From Bacteriovoracaceae bacterium (GTDB lineage Bacteria > Bdellovibrionota > Bacteriovoracia > Bacteriovoracales > Bacteriovoracaceae), in the NCBI GenBank assembly GCA_024711325.1, contig JANJTC010000002.1, positions 483,528-547,527 of the forward strand: DNA of 64,000 nucleotides, read 5' to 3'. The notes beneath the pieces were generated by a model. It was not told the DNA's origin. It ran no database searches and saw only the letters and a list, made by a program, of their open reading frames with translations. The position numbers and the translations under genes were made by a program. Shown here in pieces: positions 7,841 through 14,830 of this stretch. Position 1 is the stretch's first letter, and each line of letters begins with the position of its first letter.

Positions 7841-8277
7841 AGAGAAAAGCACTTATCATCGACCTCGATGGCACTCTGGCCGATATCCGCGTTCGCTTGA
7901 AGCACCTTCAGGGGAAAAAGAAGGATTGGAAGAGTTTCAATAAGACACTGGAAACTGATGAGATACATGGTTGGTGCCGGGAATTAATAAATCGTTTTGC
8001 TTCGGATCATGACATTATTATCGTTTCCGGAAGAACGGATGAATTGAAACATGAAACCATTAGCTGGCTTGAAAAGTATCATGTGACTTTCCATCATCTT
8101 TTCATGAGACATGCTCATGATTATCGGCCTGATAATGAAATAAAACTTGAAATTTATGAGCAACATATAAAAAACAAATTTAACGTGCTATTTGTTGTCG
8201 ATGATCGGCAAAAAGTGGTGGATATGTGGCGCGGAGAGGGGCTGGTGGTTCTTCAGTGTGCTCCTGGAAATTTTTAA
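7837..8277 (+). CDS. HAD-type phosphatase similar to T4 polynucleotide kinase 3'-phosphatase domain
   Basis: A 146-residue HAD hydrolase. DLDGTLAD at residues 9-16 carries the nucleophile Asp9 and acid Asp11. VSGRTDELK is motif II, and FVVDDRQKVVDMWRGEGL is motif IV. The order and spacing, together with the LFMRHAHDYRPDNEIK segment, match the C-terminal 3'-phosphatase domain of T4 polynucleotide kinase, here without any kinase domain. A nucleic-acid end-healing role is plausible but not shown. Overlaps the SDR stop by ATGA. Confidence 0.8.
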   Translation: MKRKALIIDLDGTLADIRVRLKHLQGKKKDWKSFNKTLETDEIHGWCRELINRFASDHDIIIVSGRTDELKHETISWLEKYHVTFHHLFMRHAHDYRPDNEIKLEIYEQHIKNKFNVLFVVDDRQKVVDMWRGEGLVVLQCAPGNF

Positions 8278-8284
8278 GGGACAT

Positions 8285-8437
8285 TTAAGCTGCTAGTTCT
8301 TCGTTCTCTTCTTCTTCCTCTTCGGTACCATCTTCATTAATAGCAATATCATGTGATTCAATGTCAATTTGAAGCTTCATGGAGGAGGCCACCGAAGTGA
8401 AGATGAAAAATAATAATAGAATTTTAATAAACCACAT
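8285..8437 (-). CDS. Small secreted acidic protein, 50 residues
   Basis: Found by reading the gap. The product starts MWFIKILLLFFIFTSVASSM, a clear signal peptide, and ends in a run of glutamates (EEEEEENEELAA). An AAAGGAGG ribosome-binding site lies 5 bases before the ATG, directly beside the stop of the DUF72 gene, so it is the second gene of that operon. The mature peptide would be about 30 residues. Function unknown. Confidence 0.65.
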   Translation of the reverse strand: MWFIKILLLFFIFTSVASSMKLQIDIESHDIAINEDGTEEEEEENEELAA

Positions 8438-8447
8438 AAGTCCTCCT

Positions 8448-9317
8448 TTAGAATCGGATATGTAATCTCTTCATCAATTTTTTGGCATCGATTGGGGCCC
8501 TGACTTTGGCATCATTATCAAAGTAGACATAAACATCTCTTTCCATTTTGCAGGGACGGTCATTTGTAATGGTTAATCTGTTTTTCGGTTCAAGGCCCTT
8601 CTTCCATGCCCTTATTCTTTCTGACCAAAAATCGAGAGTAGAATCGTCATAACCGCTCACATACAACTCTGAATCCCCATGCAGTCGCAGGTAGATGAAA
8701 TCGGCGGTTACATCTTCCAGATAAGGCCACCTGCCTGCAGTATCAGCAAATACTATTGCCACATTGTATTTACGAAGAAGTTCTACAAACCACGGATTTA
8801 AAAAACTCATATGCCTTACTTCAACTGCGTGCCTGATTTTGTAATTATGGTTCACCTGTAAGTAAAGACGATCTTTTGCCAAGGTTGCTTTCCTACCAAG
8901 CTTAGCTGCATTGACAAAATCGTGCGGTAAAAGCGCTAAAAATTTTTCAAACTTATCAGGATCAAATGGCATACTAGGTGGAAACTGCCAGAGGAGAGGC
9001 CCTAATTTTTCTTTTAAACGTAGGGGACCACTTGCCATAAAATTTGCCATCGGGATTTCTACGTCATTGAGTTTTTTTATATGCGAGATATAACGATTGG
9101 CCTTAACACTAAAAATGAAACCAGGTGGTGTTTTATCGTACCAGTCCGCATAACTCGTTGGACGTTGTAATGAATAAAATGTGCCATTGATTTCAATGGT
9201 TGGTAATTCCCTGCTGGCGTATTCAAGTTCGCGCTTATGGGCCAACTTGGGAGGATAAAATGTTCCCCGCCAACCTTTGTAAGTCCATCCGGATATTCCG
9301 ACTTCGATGATACTCAT
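8448..9317 (-). CDS. DUF72 family protein (YecE-like)
   Basis: Matches DUF72: it starts with IEVGISGWTYKGWRGTFYPP and continues with YASRELPTIEINGTFYSL, FSVKANRYISH, LLWQFPPSM, AVEVRHMSF and YLRLHGDSELYVSGY. These are TIM-barrel proteins of unknown activity, distantly like sugar-phosphate isomerases or endonuclease IV. Length (289) is slightly above the usual. Its C-terminus precedes the small secreted protein by 10 bases. Confidence 0.9.
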   Translation of the reverse strand: MSIIEVGISGWTYKGWRGTFYPPKLAHKRELEYASRELPTIEINGTFYSLQRPTSYADWYDKTPPGFIFSVKANRYISHIKKLNDVEIPMANFMASGPLRLKEKLGPLLWQFPPSMPFDPDKFEKFLALLPHDFVNAAKLGRKATLAKDRLYLQVNHNYKIRHAVEVRHMSFLNPWFVELLRKYNVAIVFADTAGRWPYLEDVTADFIYLRLHGDSELYVSGYDDSTLDFWSERIRAWKKGLEPKNRLTITNDRPCKMERDVYVYFDNDAKVRAPIDAKKLMKRLHIRF

Positions 9318-9454
9318 GCAATTAATGTTAACAGGTCATACGAACTATGCAGAGGGCACCATATTATATAGTAAAGAAGTTAACTCTTCTTTCTTCATTT
9401 AACTTTTAGAAGGATGAGCTTCACTGCCTATCACCAAGCTGTTAAAATGGTAAA

Positions 9455-9591
9455 TGTTCGGATCACCTGGTCCAAAAAAAGTTAGCAAAGATTTACAGGA
9501 GTAAATTTTTAATAACAAAAAGGACACGGTAATATTGTTTCATTACAAACCGAACACATAGAGAAGGCTATCGAAAGATGGCCTTCTTTTT
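9455..9591 (+). ncRNA. Candidate structured RNA: three-way junction plus terminator
   Basis: Nested pairing on the plus strand. P1 pairs TGTTCGG (9455-9461) with CCGAACA (9550-9556). P2 pairs GTCC (9470-9473) with GGAC (9522-9525), continued by GTTA (9481-9484) with TAAC (9513-9516) and an apical hairpin ATTTAC/GTAAAT (9491-9506). P3 pairs GTAAT (9529-9533) with ATTAC (9542-9546). An intrinsic terminator follows at 9563-9591. No downstream plus-strand gene is close, so it looks like a free-standing small RNA. I do not recognise its class. Confidence 0.5.
9563..9591 (+). terminator. Intrinsic terminator of the candidate small RNA
   Basis: GAAGGCTATC (9563-9572) pairs with GATGGCCTTC (9577-9586), with one T-G pair, across a GAAA loop. 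Five T follow directly. Confidence 0.85.
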
Positions 9592-9685
9592 AAGACCGAC
9601 CAGGAGACTGTCACTCGGTTTCCCATCACAGACAGGACCGGCGATCTATCAAAGGTTCAGCAGTGATTTGAGTCGGTCTTTTTTT
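9592..9685 (+). ncRNA. Second structured element ending in a T-run
   Basis: AAGACCGAC (9592-9600) pairs perfectly with GTCGGTCTT (9672-9680), and seven T run over 9679-9685, so the closing helix can itself act as a terminator. Inside, CTGTC/GACAG (9608-9612, 9631-9635) competes with TCACT/AGTGA (9611-9615, 9662-9666), and CGGT/ACCG gives a further alternative. Mutually exclusive folds are typical of regulatory RNAs, but no gene lies downstream on this strand before 10062. Family not recognised. The T-run overlaps the end of the minus-strand gene at 9684. Confidence 0.4.
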
Positions 9686-10010
9686 AAATAAACCATAGAT
9701 AAATTAGCACAAAGGCCAATTCTACCAGAGCATCCCATAAGTAGATTCTTGATATAACTTTTCTCCAGACATAATAGATATCCACTCCCGCCAGAGTGAT
9801 CGCATTGAGTATGGCCAAAGTGAGAGCGGCCTTGGAATCGGCCATTAATATAAAAATGATTCCGGAACAGGCAATCATAAGACCAACAGTTTTTACCAGC
9901 CATTTATCTTGTTTGGGACCAGTTACCATTTCAAAAGTTTTAATGCTGATGAGCGGCCACAATCCGGTCAGCAGATAAAACCATCCTTGAATTGTCAGTG
10001 TTAAACTCAT
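9684..10010 (-). CDS. Small integral membrane protein
   Basis: A 108-residue protein with about four membrane helices (roughly residues 4-24, 40-56, 60-78 and 88-107) and few charged residues. I do not recognise a named family; the layout is common to small DUF membrane proteins. Its start lies only about 50 bases from the divergent DUF421 gene, so the promoters probably overlap. Confidence 0.65.
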   Translation of the reverse strand: MSLTLTIQGWFYLLTGLWPLISIKTFEMVTGPKQDKWLVKTVGLMIACSGIIFILMADSKAALTLAILNAITLAGVDIYYVWRKVISRIYLWDALVELAFVLIYLWFI

Positions 10011-10061
10011 TTTTTGCTCTCCGGGCCAGATGTTACCATAGAGGATGCAAAGGAGGTGCCC

Positions 10062-10538
10062 ATGTGGACGCTTGAAACACCCTGGTATGAGTTAGTAGTT
10101 CGCGCCACCTGTATTTTTGTCTTTGTTTTTATTTTAATGCGTCTTTGGGGAAAGAAGCATATGGGGGAGCTGGCGGCCTTTGATTTTATTGTTCTGTTAT
10201 TTATGAGTGAAGCTATTCAGAACTCTTTAATTGGTGATGAGAAAAGTATCTTTGGGGGCATGATCGTTATTTCGACTTTTTTTGTTTTAAACATTTTGAT
10301 GAATAAAATTACTTATCGTTCCCGCCGAATGGAAAAACTCTTTGATGGTGACGCCAAGGTGTTGATCTGGAAAGGAAAAGTTAATGAGAAGGCCCTTAAA
10401 GAGGAGGAAATCACTTGGCAGGAGCTCCATGAGGCCATCCGGGAGCAGGGTGTTCTGAAGGTAAGTGATGTTAAACAGGCCACTCTTGAGAGCAATGGAC
10501 ATATTTCAGTTATCGAAAACAAAGAGAGATTCATGTAA
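10062..10538 (+). CDS. DUF421 membrane protein (YetF-like)
   Basis: The N-terminal membrane part (VVRATCIFVFVFILMRLWGKKHMGELAAFDFIVLLFMSEAIQNSLIG) and the soluble part (ITWQELHEAIREQGVLKVSDVKQATLESNGHISVIEN) match DUF421/YetF. The frame opens at 10014, but the ATG at 10062 has an AAGGAGGT ribosome-binding site and begins where the family does. Proteins of this family are often stress or sporulation associated; activity unknown. Confidence 0.88.
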   Translation: MWTLETPWYELVVRATCIFVFVFILMRLWGKKHMGELAAFDFIVLLFMSEAIQNSLIGDEKSIFGGMIVISTFFVLNILMNKITYRSRRMEKLFDGDAKVLIWKGKVNEKALKEEEITWQELHEAIREQGVLKVSDVKQATLESNGHISVIENKERFM

Positions 10539-10621
10539 TTATGATTAAGAATAGACATGAAGGTTCAAAAAGGGCCCAAAATGGTGTAAGGTCACCTCAT
10601 CTCATACTTAAGGGGTTACCC

Positions 10622-11338
10622 ATGTCGTTTGAATCTTCTTTTAATAAGGATCTGGCCCGTAAACTGGCATCTACTGATGATGCCGAAAAACTGCTGGATC
10701 ATGAACTTCTTCTCTATAAAAAACGCGCCCTGGAATTAAATTCTGCCAGGGAAGTAATGGCCGATGGTTATGCAAATGTTCTTAAAGGTCTTAAAATGGC
10801 ATTTCCGGATCTAGATCTTCAAGACAAGAATCTCATTGGTAGTCCTAACCGCATGGCACGGGCATTATTGGAAATTTGTTCAGGTCTAGGCACCAATCAA
10901 AAAGAGATCTTCTCAACCACTTTCCCGGCCGAGAATTACAATGAAGTGATTATTCTTAAAGATATTGATTACACCTCTTTATGCAGTCACCACTTTTTTC
11001 CTTTTATCGGCAAAGCACATGTTGGTTATCTTCCTGATACAACCCATGGTCTTGATTCTCGTGTTGTAGGTCTCTCCAAGCTTGCTCACATTGTGGACAT
11101 GCATGCTCAAAGACCCCAGCTTCAGGAGCGTATGTGTTACGCCATCATGGATGCCATCCGTGAAGAGTTAAAGCCAGCAGGAGTTATGGTTGTCATTGAA
11201 GGCTCTCACGGCTGCCTGACTTGTCGGGGAGCAAAGAAGGCCAATGCTTCAATGATGACATCAGCACTAGATGGAAAATTCAAAGAGGATTCAAAACTTC
11301 GTTCTGAATTTTTTAGTTTAATTGGTAAACAATCATGA
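10622..11338 (+). CDS. folE: GTP cyclohydrolase I
   Basis: Converts GTP to dihydroneopterin triphosphate, the first step of folate and biopterin synthesis. Family signatures are SLCSHHFFPFIGKAHVGYLP (with a zinc Cys and the His pair), VVGLSKLAHIVDMHAQRPQLQERM, and VVIEGSHGCLTCRG with the second zinc Cys. The frame opens at 10541, but the ATG at 10622 gives the expected N-terminal length; the ribosome-binding site is weak. A biopterin branch is plausible because phhA, a pterin-dependent hydroxylase, is encoded at 36068. Overlaps the next gene by ATGA. Confidence 0.95.
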   Translation: MSFESSFNKDLARKLASTDDAEKLLDHELLLYKKRALELNSAREVMADGYANVLKGLKMAFPDLDLQDKNLIGSPNRMARALLEICSGLGTNQKEIFSTTFPAENYNEVIILKDIDYTSLCSHHFFPFIGKAHVGYLPDTTHGLDSRVVGLSKLAHIVDMHAQRPQLQERMCYAIMDAIREELKPAGVMVVIEGSHGCLTCRGAKKANASMMTSALDGKFKEDSKLRSEFFSLIGKQS

Positions 11339-11661
11339 AAATGCTGGTCCTCTTATTCGTCATCTTATTTTCTCATCAAACATGGGCCAAGGATTGTCAG
11401 GTTTATGGGATCTCGGATAGTCCCCAGAAGTTGGATTGTCGTTTTAACCAAACCAGAGTTGCCCTTCGTTGTATAAACGGCACTTACTTTTTAAATAATT
11501 CACGCGTGAAGACTGCCTTTCATATGGAGGTTGAAGAAGGACCTGTCCCTTTAGTCTTTAAGGCTTCAGATCTACAGTTGACTGTTGTTATTCAATCTAA
11601 AATTGATATCCAAGCCGAGTTGGAAGTAAGAAATCGTATGCTTACAGGGACTTGCCTATAA
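11335..11661 (+). CDS. Secreted hypothetical protein
   Basis: A 108-residue protein with a signal peptide (MKMLVLLFVILFSHQTWA, cleavage before KDCQVYG). The mature part has four cysteines (CQVYG, DCRF, LRCING and TGTCL at the very end), so two disulfides are possible in the periplasm. No family recognised. It starts inside the last codons of folE (ATGA), which suggests co-transcription rather than a shared pathway. Confidence 0.65.
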   Translation: MKMLVLLFVILFSHQTWAKDCQVYGISDSPQKLDCRFNQTRVALRCINGTYFLNNSRVKTAFHMEVEEGPVPLVFKASDLQLTVVIQSKIDIQAELEVRNRMLTGTCL

Positions 11662-11685
11662 CTAATTGAATTCCTTTGGGAATAA

Positions 11686-12063
11686 ATGACCGGTCTTGAA
11701 TATTACGGAAAAGTTACGTATTATTCAGTCATGAACTCTTCTTACGAAATGACTGGTTTTCAATCTCCTTGTGCTGAATTCGCCCAAAGGCCACTTTCTT
11801 TGGATGAAAGGTACCTTACTAATAAACCATCTCTTTTTATCATCGAAGCCGCAGGAGAATCCAAGGCGCTGGGGATTAGTAAAGGCGATAAACTCCTTAT
11901 TGACCGCTCCCTTAAACCCCATGAGGGCCAGCTTGTCTTATTGGTTTTGAGCAACGAATTCACTATACGAAAATTCTCCTGGAAGATGCTTGAAGGTCAG
12001 GATCCGGAGAGTGGGGACTTCGTGTGGGGGGTGATCACTACTCTTTTACGTGAGTACAAATAA
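11686..12063 (+). CDS. umuD: UmuD-like S24 protein with altered catalytic residue
   Basis: Resembles UmuD over its length: GFQSPCAEFAQRPLSLDERY aligns with the UmuD region after the cleavage site, AAGESKALGISKGDKLLID holds the nucleophile Ser59, and EFTIRKFSW holds the general-base region. Known UmuD has Lys in EFTVKK; the aligned residue here is Arg95, with Lys next to it. The scissile pair would be Thr23-Gly24 instead of Cys/Ala-Gly. Self-cleavage may therefore be lost or changed. No LexA-type box is visible upstream. It overlaps umuC by one base (TAATG), the usual umuDC arrangement. Confidence 0.85.
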   Translation: MTGLEYYGKVTYYSVMNSSYEMTGFQSPCAEFAQRPLSLDERYLTNKPSLFIIEAAGESKALGISKGDKLLIDRSLKPHEGQLVLLVLSNEFTIRKFSWKMLEGQDPESGDFVWGVITTLLREYK

Positions 12064-13319
12064 TGAAGTACTTCTGTTTGGTGGACTGTAATTCCTTTTA
12101 CTGTTCTTGCGAGAGGGTATTCCGGCCAGAAGTTCGAAATCGTCCTGTGATTGTCCTTTCTAATAATGATGGCTGTGCCATTGCTTTTACTAAAGAGGCC
12201 AAGGCAGTAGGCTTTGGCCAGATGTGTGAACCATTCTTTCAACTCAAAGACCGCATTAAAAAACATAATGTCGCAGTTTTTTCTTCCAATTACACTCTCT
12301 ATGACAATATGTCGAAGCGAGTGATGGATGTTCTTCGCGGCTTCTCACCGGACATGGAAATTTATTCTGTAGATGAAGCTTTCCTCCTGTTTGATGGGTT
12401 TAATGATTATGATTTTATTGAGTATGGGCAAAAGATTCGAAGAGAAGTGTTAAGTAGTACAGGAATTCCAGTAGGAGTTGGCATTTCTACTACGAAAGTA
12501 CTCTCTAAAATAGCAAACAAGTTGGCCAAGAAGAATAAAGGTGTTTGGGTCATGATAACTCCTGAGGAGATTGATCGTGTCCTTAAAAATTTTCCTGTGA
12601 AAGATATTTGGGGGATTGGTTCAAGATCGGCCATTAAGCTCAATATGCTTGGAATTAAAACCGCTTATGAATTTAAGATGTATCAGGATGAAGCTCTTAT
12701 TCAAAAGCTGTTAACTAAAACCGGTAGACAGATTCAGGAGGAACTTCGCGGTGTCAGTTGTCTGGCAATGGAGGAGGCCGAGGATAAAAAAAATACCGGA
12801 ACCTCCCGAAGCTTTGGCACAAATGTCTTCGATAAAAGTCAGCTTAAAGAAGCGCTGGCCCACTTTGCCACTCATGCTTCTTTAAAGCTGCGCAGACAAA
12901 ATAGTGTGTGTTACAGCATGCAGGCCTTTATTCACACCAATTCTTTTCAGGAAGTGCCTCAGTACTTTGGAGAGGCACGGGTCACTTTCCCTAGCGGGAC
13001 ATCTGATACCTTAAAGCTTATTAATGCTGCCCATAAAATCCTGGATGAAATTTATCGGCCCGGCTTCGCTTATAAAAAAGCAGGCGTCTTGCTCAATCAT
13101 ATTGTACCCAGAAATCAGAATCAGCTGGATCTTTTTACTCCTGATCCAAATGATAATGAAAAGCTAAATCAAATCATGGACCTGATTAATAAGAAATATG
13201 GCGAGCACACCATTAAAAGTGCTGCATGTGGGATTCACAATGAATGGAGGACGATCGCGGACTATAAAACTCAGCATTATACCACTTCTTGGAAAGATCT
13301 TTTGAGGGTGAAAGTTTAA
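12063..13319 (+). CDS. umuC: Y-family DNA polymerase UmuC
   Basis: Catalytic subunit of translesion polymerase V. FCLVDCNSFYCSCERVFRP carries the first metal Asp and the steric tyrosine region, VIVLSNNDGCAIAF follows, FSSNYTLYDNMSKRVM is next, and EIYSVDEAFLLFDG carries the second Asp-Glu pair. VGVGISTTKVLSKIANKLAKK is the thumb helix-hairpin region. The C-terminal little-finger part includes GTSRSFGTNV, and the final domain (about 350-418) is as in UmuC. Length 418 is close to the E. coli protein. The start overlaps umuD by one base. Confidence 0.95.
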   Translation: MKYFCLVDCNSFYCSCERVFRPEVRNRPVIVLSNNDGCAIAFTKEAKAVGFGQMCEPFFQLKDRIKKHNVAVFSSNYTLYDNMSKRVMDVLRGFSPDMEIYSVDEAFLLFDGFNDYDFIEYGQKIRREVLSSTGIPVGVGISTTKVLSKIANKLAKKNKGVWVMITPEEIDRVLKNFPVKDIWGIGSRSAIKLNMLGIKTAYEFKMYQDEALIQKLLTKTGRQIQEELRGVSCLAMEEAEDKKNTGTSRSFGTNVFDKSQLKEALAHFATHASLKLRRQNSVCYSMQAFIHTNSFQEVPQYFGEARVTFPSGTSDTLKLINAAHKILDEIYRPGFAYKKAGVLLNHIVPRNQNQLDLFTPDPNDNEKLNQIMDLINKKYGEHTIKSAACGIHNEWRTIADYKTQHYTTSWKDLLRVKV

Positions 13320-13342
13320 ACCAGCTATGTCATGTTGATAGT

Positions 13343-13930
13343 ATGAGTAGACGGGAAAAACATCCCTATGGAACATTTCTACCAGCACATCCACTGATGA
13401 TGATTATTGGCTCCTTTCCCATAGGTAAATTTTCTGATCCAAAAAGGCGTTGCGAGATAAAAGAGCACGAGATTGATTTCTTCTTTGGAGGAGAAAAGAA
13501 CTTGCTGTGGAGGCTTCTGGGCGATGTCTTTAATCAACCGGTTAAAAATCGCAAAGACATTGTGGCCCTATTGGAGTCACAAGGTATTGCTATGGGAGAT
13601 GTCATTAAATCATGCCGAAGAAAATCAGGAGGGGCCTCTGACTCGGAATTATATGACATTGAATGGAATGAAGAACTCCTGGAGTCCATCAGAAATAATC
13701 ATATTAAAAAAGTACTCTTTACTTCTAAAAAAGTTGAACAGTGGTTTAATAAACTTTTTCCCGAATCAACTGAAATAGAAAAGATCACCCTCATTTCACC
13801 TTCAGGTCAAAGTGTACGCTCTTTGGCCAAACGGGCCGACTATCTTGAATGGAGGAATCGAAATAGTGAGGAGCCTAATTATAAATTTATTCTTGAAAAT
13901 TATAGAGCAAGGTTGCTTACAGGGAGTTAG
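13343..13930 (+). CDS. Uracil-DNA-glycosylase-superfamily protein
   Basis: The pattern LMMIIGSFPIGKF near the N-terminus followed by IDFFFGGEKNLLWRLLGDVF matches the active-site strand and the FYxxxxNxFW-like motif of UDG-superfamily proteins. It is closest to the mismatch or hypoxanthine glycosylase branch. KKVLFTSKKVEQWF and ITLISPSGQS suit the later strands and the C-terminal motif. The frame opens at 13289 within umuC; I choose ATG 13343, though no strong ribosome-binding site marks it. Position after umuDC supports a DNA-repair role. Activity on a given base is inference. Confidence 0.65.
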   Translation: MSRREKHPYGTFLPAHPLMMIIGSFPIGKFSDPKRRCEIKEHEIDFFFGGEKNLLWRLLGDVFNQPVKNRKDIVALLESQGIAMGDVIKSCRRKSGGASDSELYDIEWNEELLESIRNNHIKKVLFTSKKVEQWFNKLFPESTEIEKITLISPSGQSVRSLAKRADYLEWRNRNSEEPNYKFILENYRARLLTGS

Positions 13931-14041
13931 CATAAGAACCGCAAATAAATCTTAAGGTTTGAGGTGCGTCAAAGCTGCTTTTCTTCGATTTAATTCTCAA
14001 CATCAATCAAAATTTATGCAATAATTCCATGGGTTACTCAA

Positions 14042-14057
14042 TTGTTCTATGGAACAA
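14042..14057. promoter_or_regulatory. Short inverted repeat upstream of the receiver gene
   Basis: TTGTTC and GAACAA flank TATG about 45 bases before the start of the response-regulator gene. They lie just ahead of a TTGACT stretch that could be a -35 box. Could be an operator; weak evidence. Confidence 0.3.
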
Positions 14058-14100
14058 CTGTTATTGACTTTTTTAAAGGTATGGGAAATTCCCCTCAAAA

Positions 14101-14460
14101 ATGGCCAAGCGAATTCTAGTAGTTGAAGATGATACATCTATCCGGGAGCTCCTAGTGGAACTTCTGGAAAGTGAAGGCTATAAAGTAGCATCGGCCATAA
14201 ATGGACTGGAAGGATTGAAGTATCTTCAGCAGGAAGGAAATCCTGATCTCATTTTAATTGATTTGATGATGCCTGTGATGGATGGATACTCCTTTCGGAC
14301 AGAGCAGTTAAAAAACCCTTCCTGGGCCCATATTCCAACCGTTGTCATGTCGGCCGAGGCCAATGCCAAAGAGAAGATGAAGAACTTCAGCATTACTGCC
14401 TTCTTAAGTAAGCCAGTTGAACTTGATACCATCCTGAAAACTGTCGCCCGCTATTCTTAA
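14101..14460 (+). CDS. Single-domain response regulator (CheY-like receiver)
   Basis: A 119-residue receiver with no output domain. The acidic pair is VVEDD (9-11), the phosphoacceptor is Asp54 in LILIDLMMP, the switch Ser is in VVMSAEA, and Lys sits in FLSKPVE. It stands alone, with no kinase next to it. It could serve one of the orphan histidine kinases at 29879 or 34485, but this is speculation. No clear ribosome-binding site precedes the ATG, so a nearly leaderless mRNA is possible. Confidence 0.92.
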   Translation: MAKRILVVEDDTSIRELLVELLESEGYKVASAINGLEGLKYLQQEGNPDLILIDLMMPVMDGYSFRTEQLKNPSWAHIPTVVMSAEANAKEKMKNFSITAFLSKPVELDTILKTVARYS

Positions 14461-14491
14461 TCTCCTTACTCATTCTTAACCAGGAACTCAT

Positions 14492-14830
14492 ATGTATAAA
14501 ATTTTTGGTATACCAAATTGTGATACAGTAAAAAAAGCACGCACTTTTATGGATGAGCATAAACTTACCTATGAATTTATAGACTTTAAGAAGGCCAGTC
14601 CCTCAAGTGAAGATATTGAACGATGGAGCAAATCTTTTGGAGGCCTTCCTGTTAACACCAAGGGAGTTACTTACAAAAAATTCAAAGCTGAGTTTGAAGC
14701 GTTGTCTGAAAAAGCAAAAGTAGGATTTATAATAAAAAATACCTCCATGATAAAGCGTCCAATACTTGAAAAAAACGGGAAGGTCCTGGCATTTGGCTTT
14801 GACCAGGAAAAATATGAGGGAATCCGATGA
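14492..14830 (+). CDS. ArsC/Spx-family protein (YffB-like)
   Basis: A thioredoxin-fold protein of 112 residues starting MYKIFGIPNCDTVKKARTFM, with a single active-site Cys10 followed by Asp-Thr-Val-Lys-Lys as in the YffB branch of the ArsC family. Later signatures are EFIDFKKASPS, LPVNTKGVTYKKF and SMIKRPILEKNGKVLAFGFDQEKY. Family members include arsenate reductases and redox regulators; YffB-type proteins lack a second resolving Cys, as here. Overlaps the carboxypeptidase gene by ATGA. Confidence 0.88.
   Translation: MYKIFGIPNCDTVKKARTFMDEHKLTYEFIDFKKASPSSEDIERWSKSFGGLPVNTKGVTYKKFKAEFEALSEKAKVGFIIKNTSMIKRPILEKNGKVLAFGFDQEKYEGIR

Larger units (their letters stand above)
9318..9683. other. 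Intergenic region with candidate structured RNAs
   Basis: This 366-base gap has no protein gene that I can support. Bases 9455-9591 fold into a three-way junction followed by an intrinsic terminator, and 9592-9685 forms a second closed structure ending in a T-run; both are listed separately. The part from 9318 to 9454 is AT-rich and would hold promoters. Confidence 0.6.

Noticed and set aside
9466..9528. Guanidine-I (ykkC) riboswitch because of CTGGTCC and ACACGG
   Set aside because: The following GGGA...AAAGCCCGGGAGA-type block is missing and the fold is a three-way junction, so the match is probably chance.
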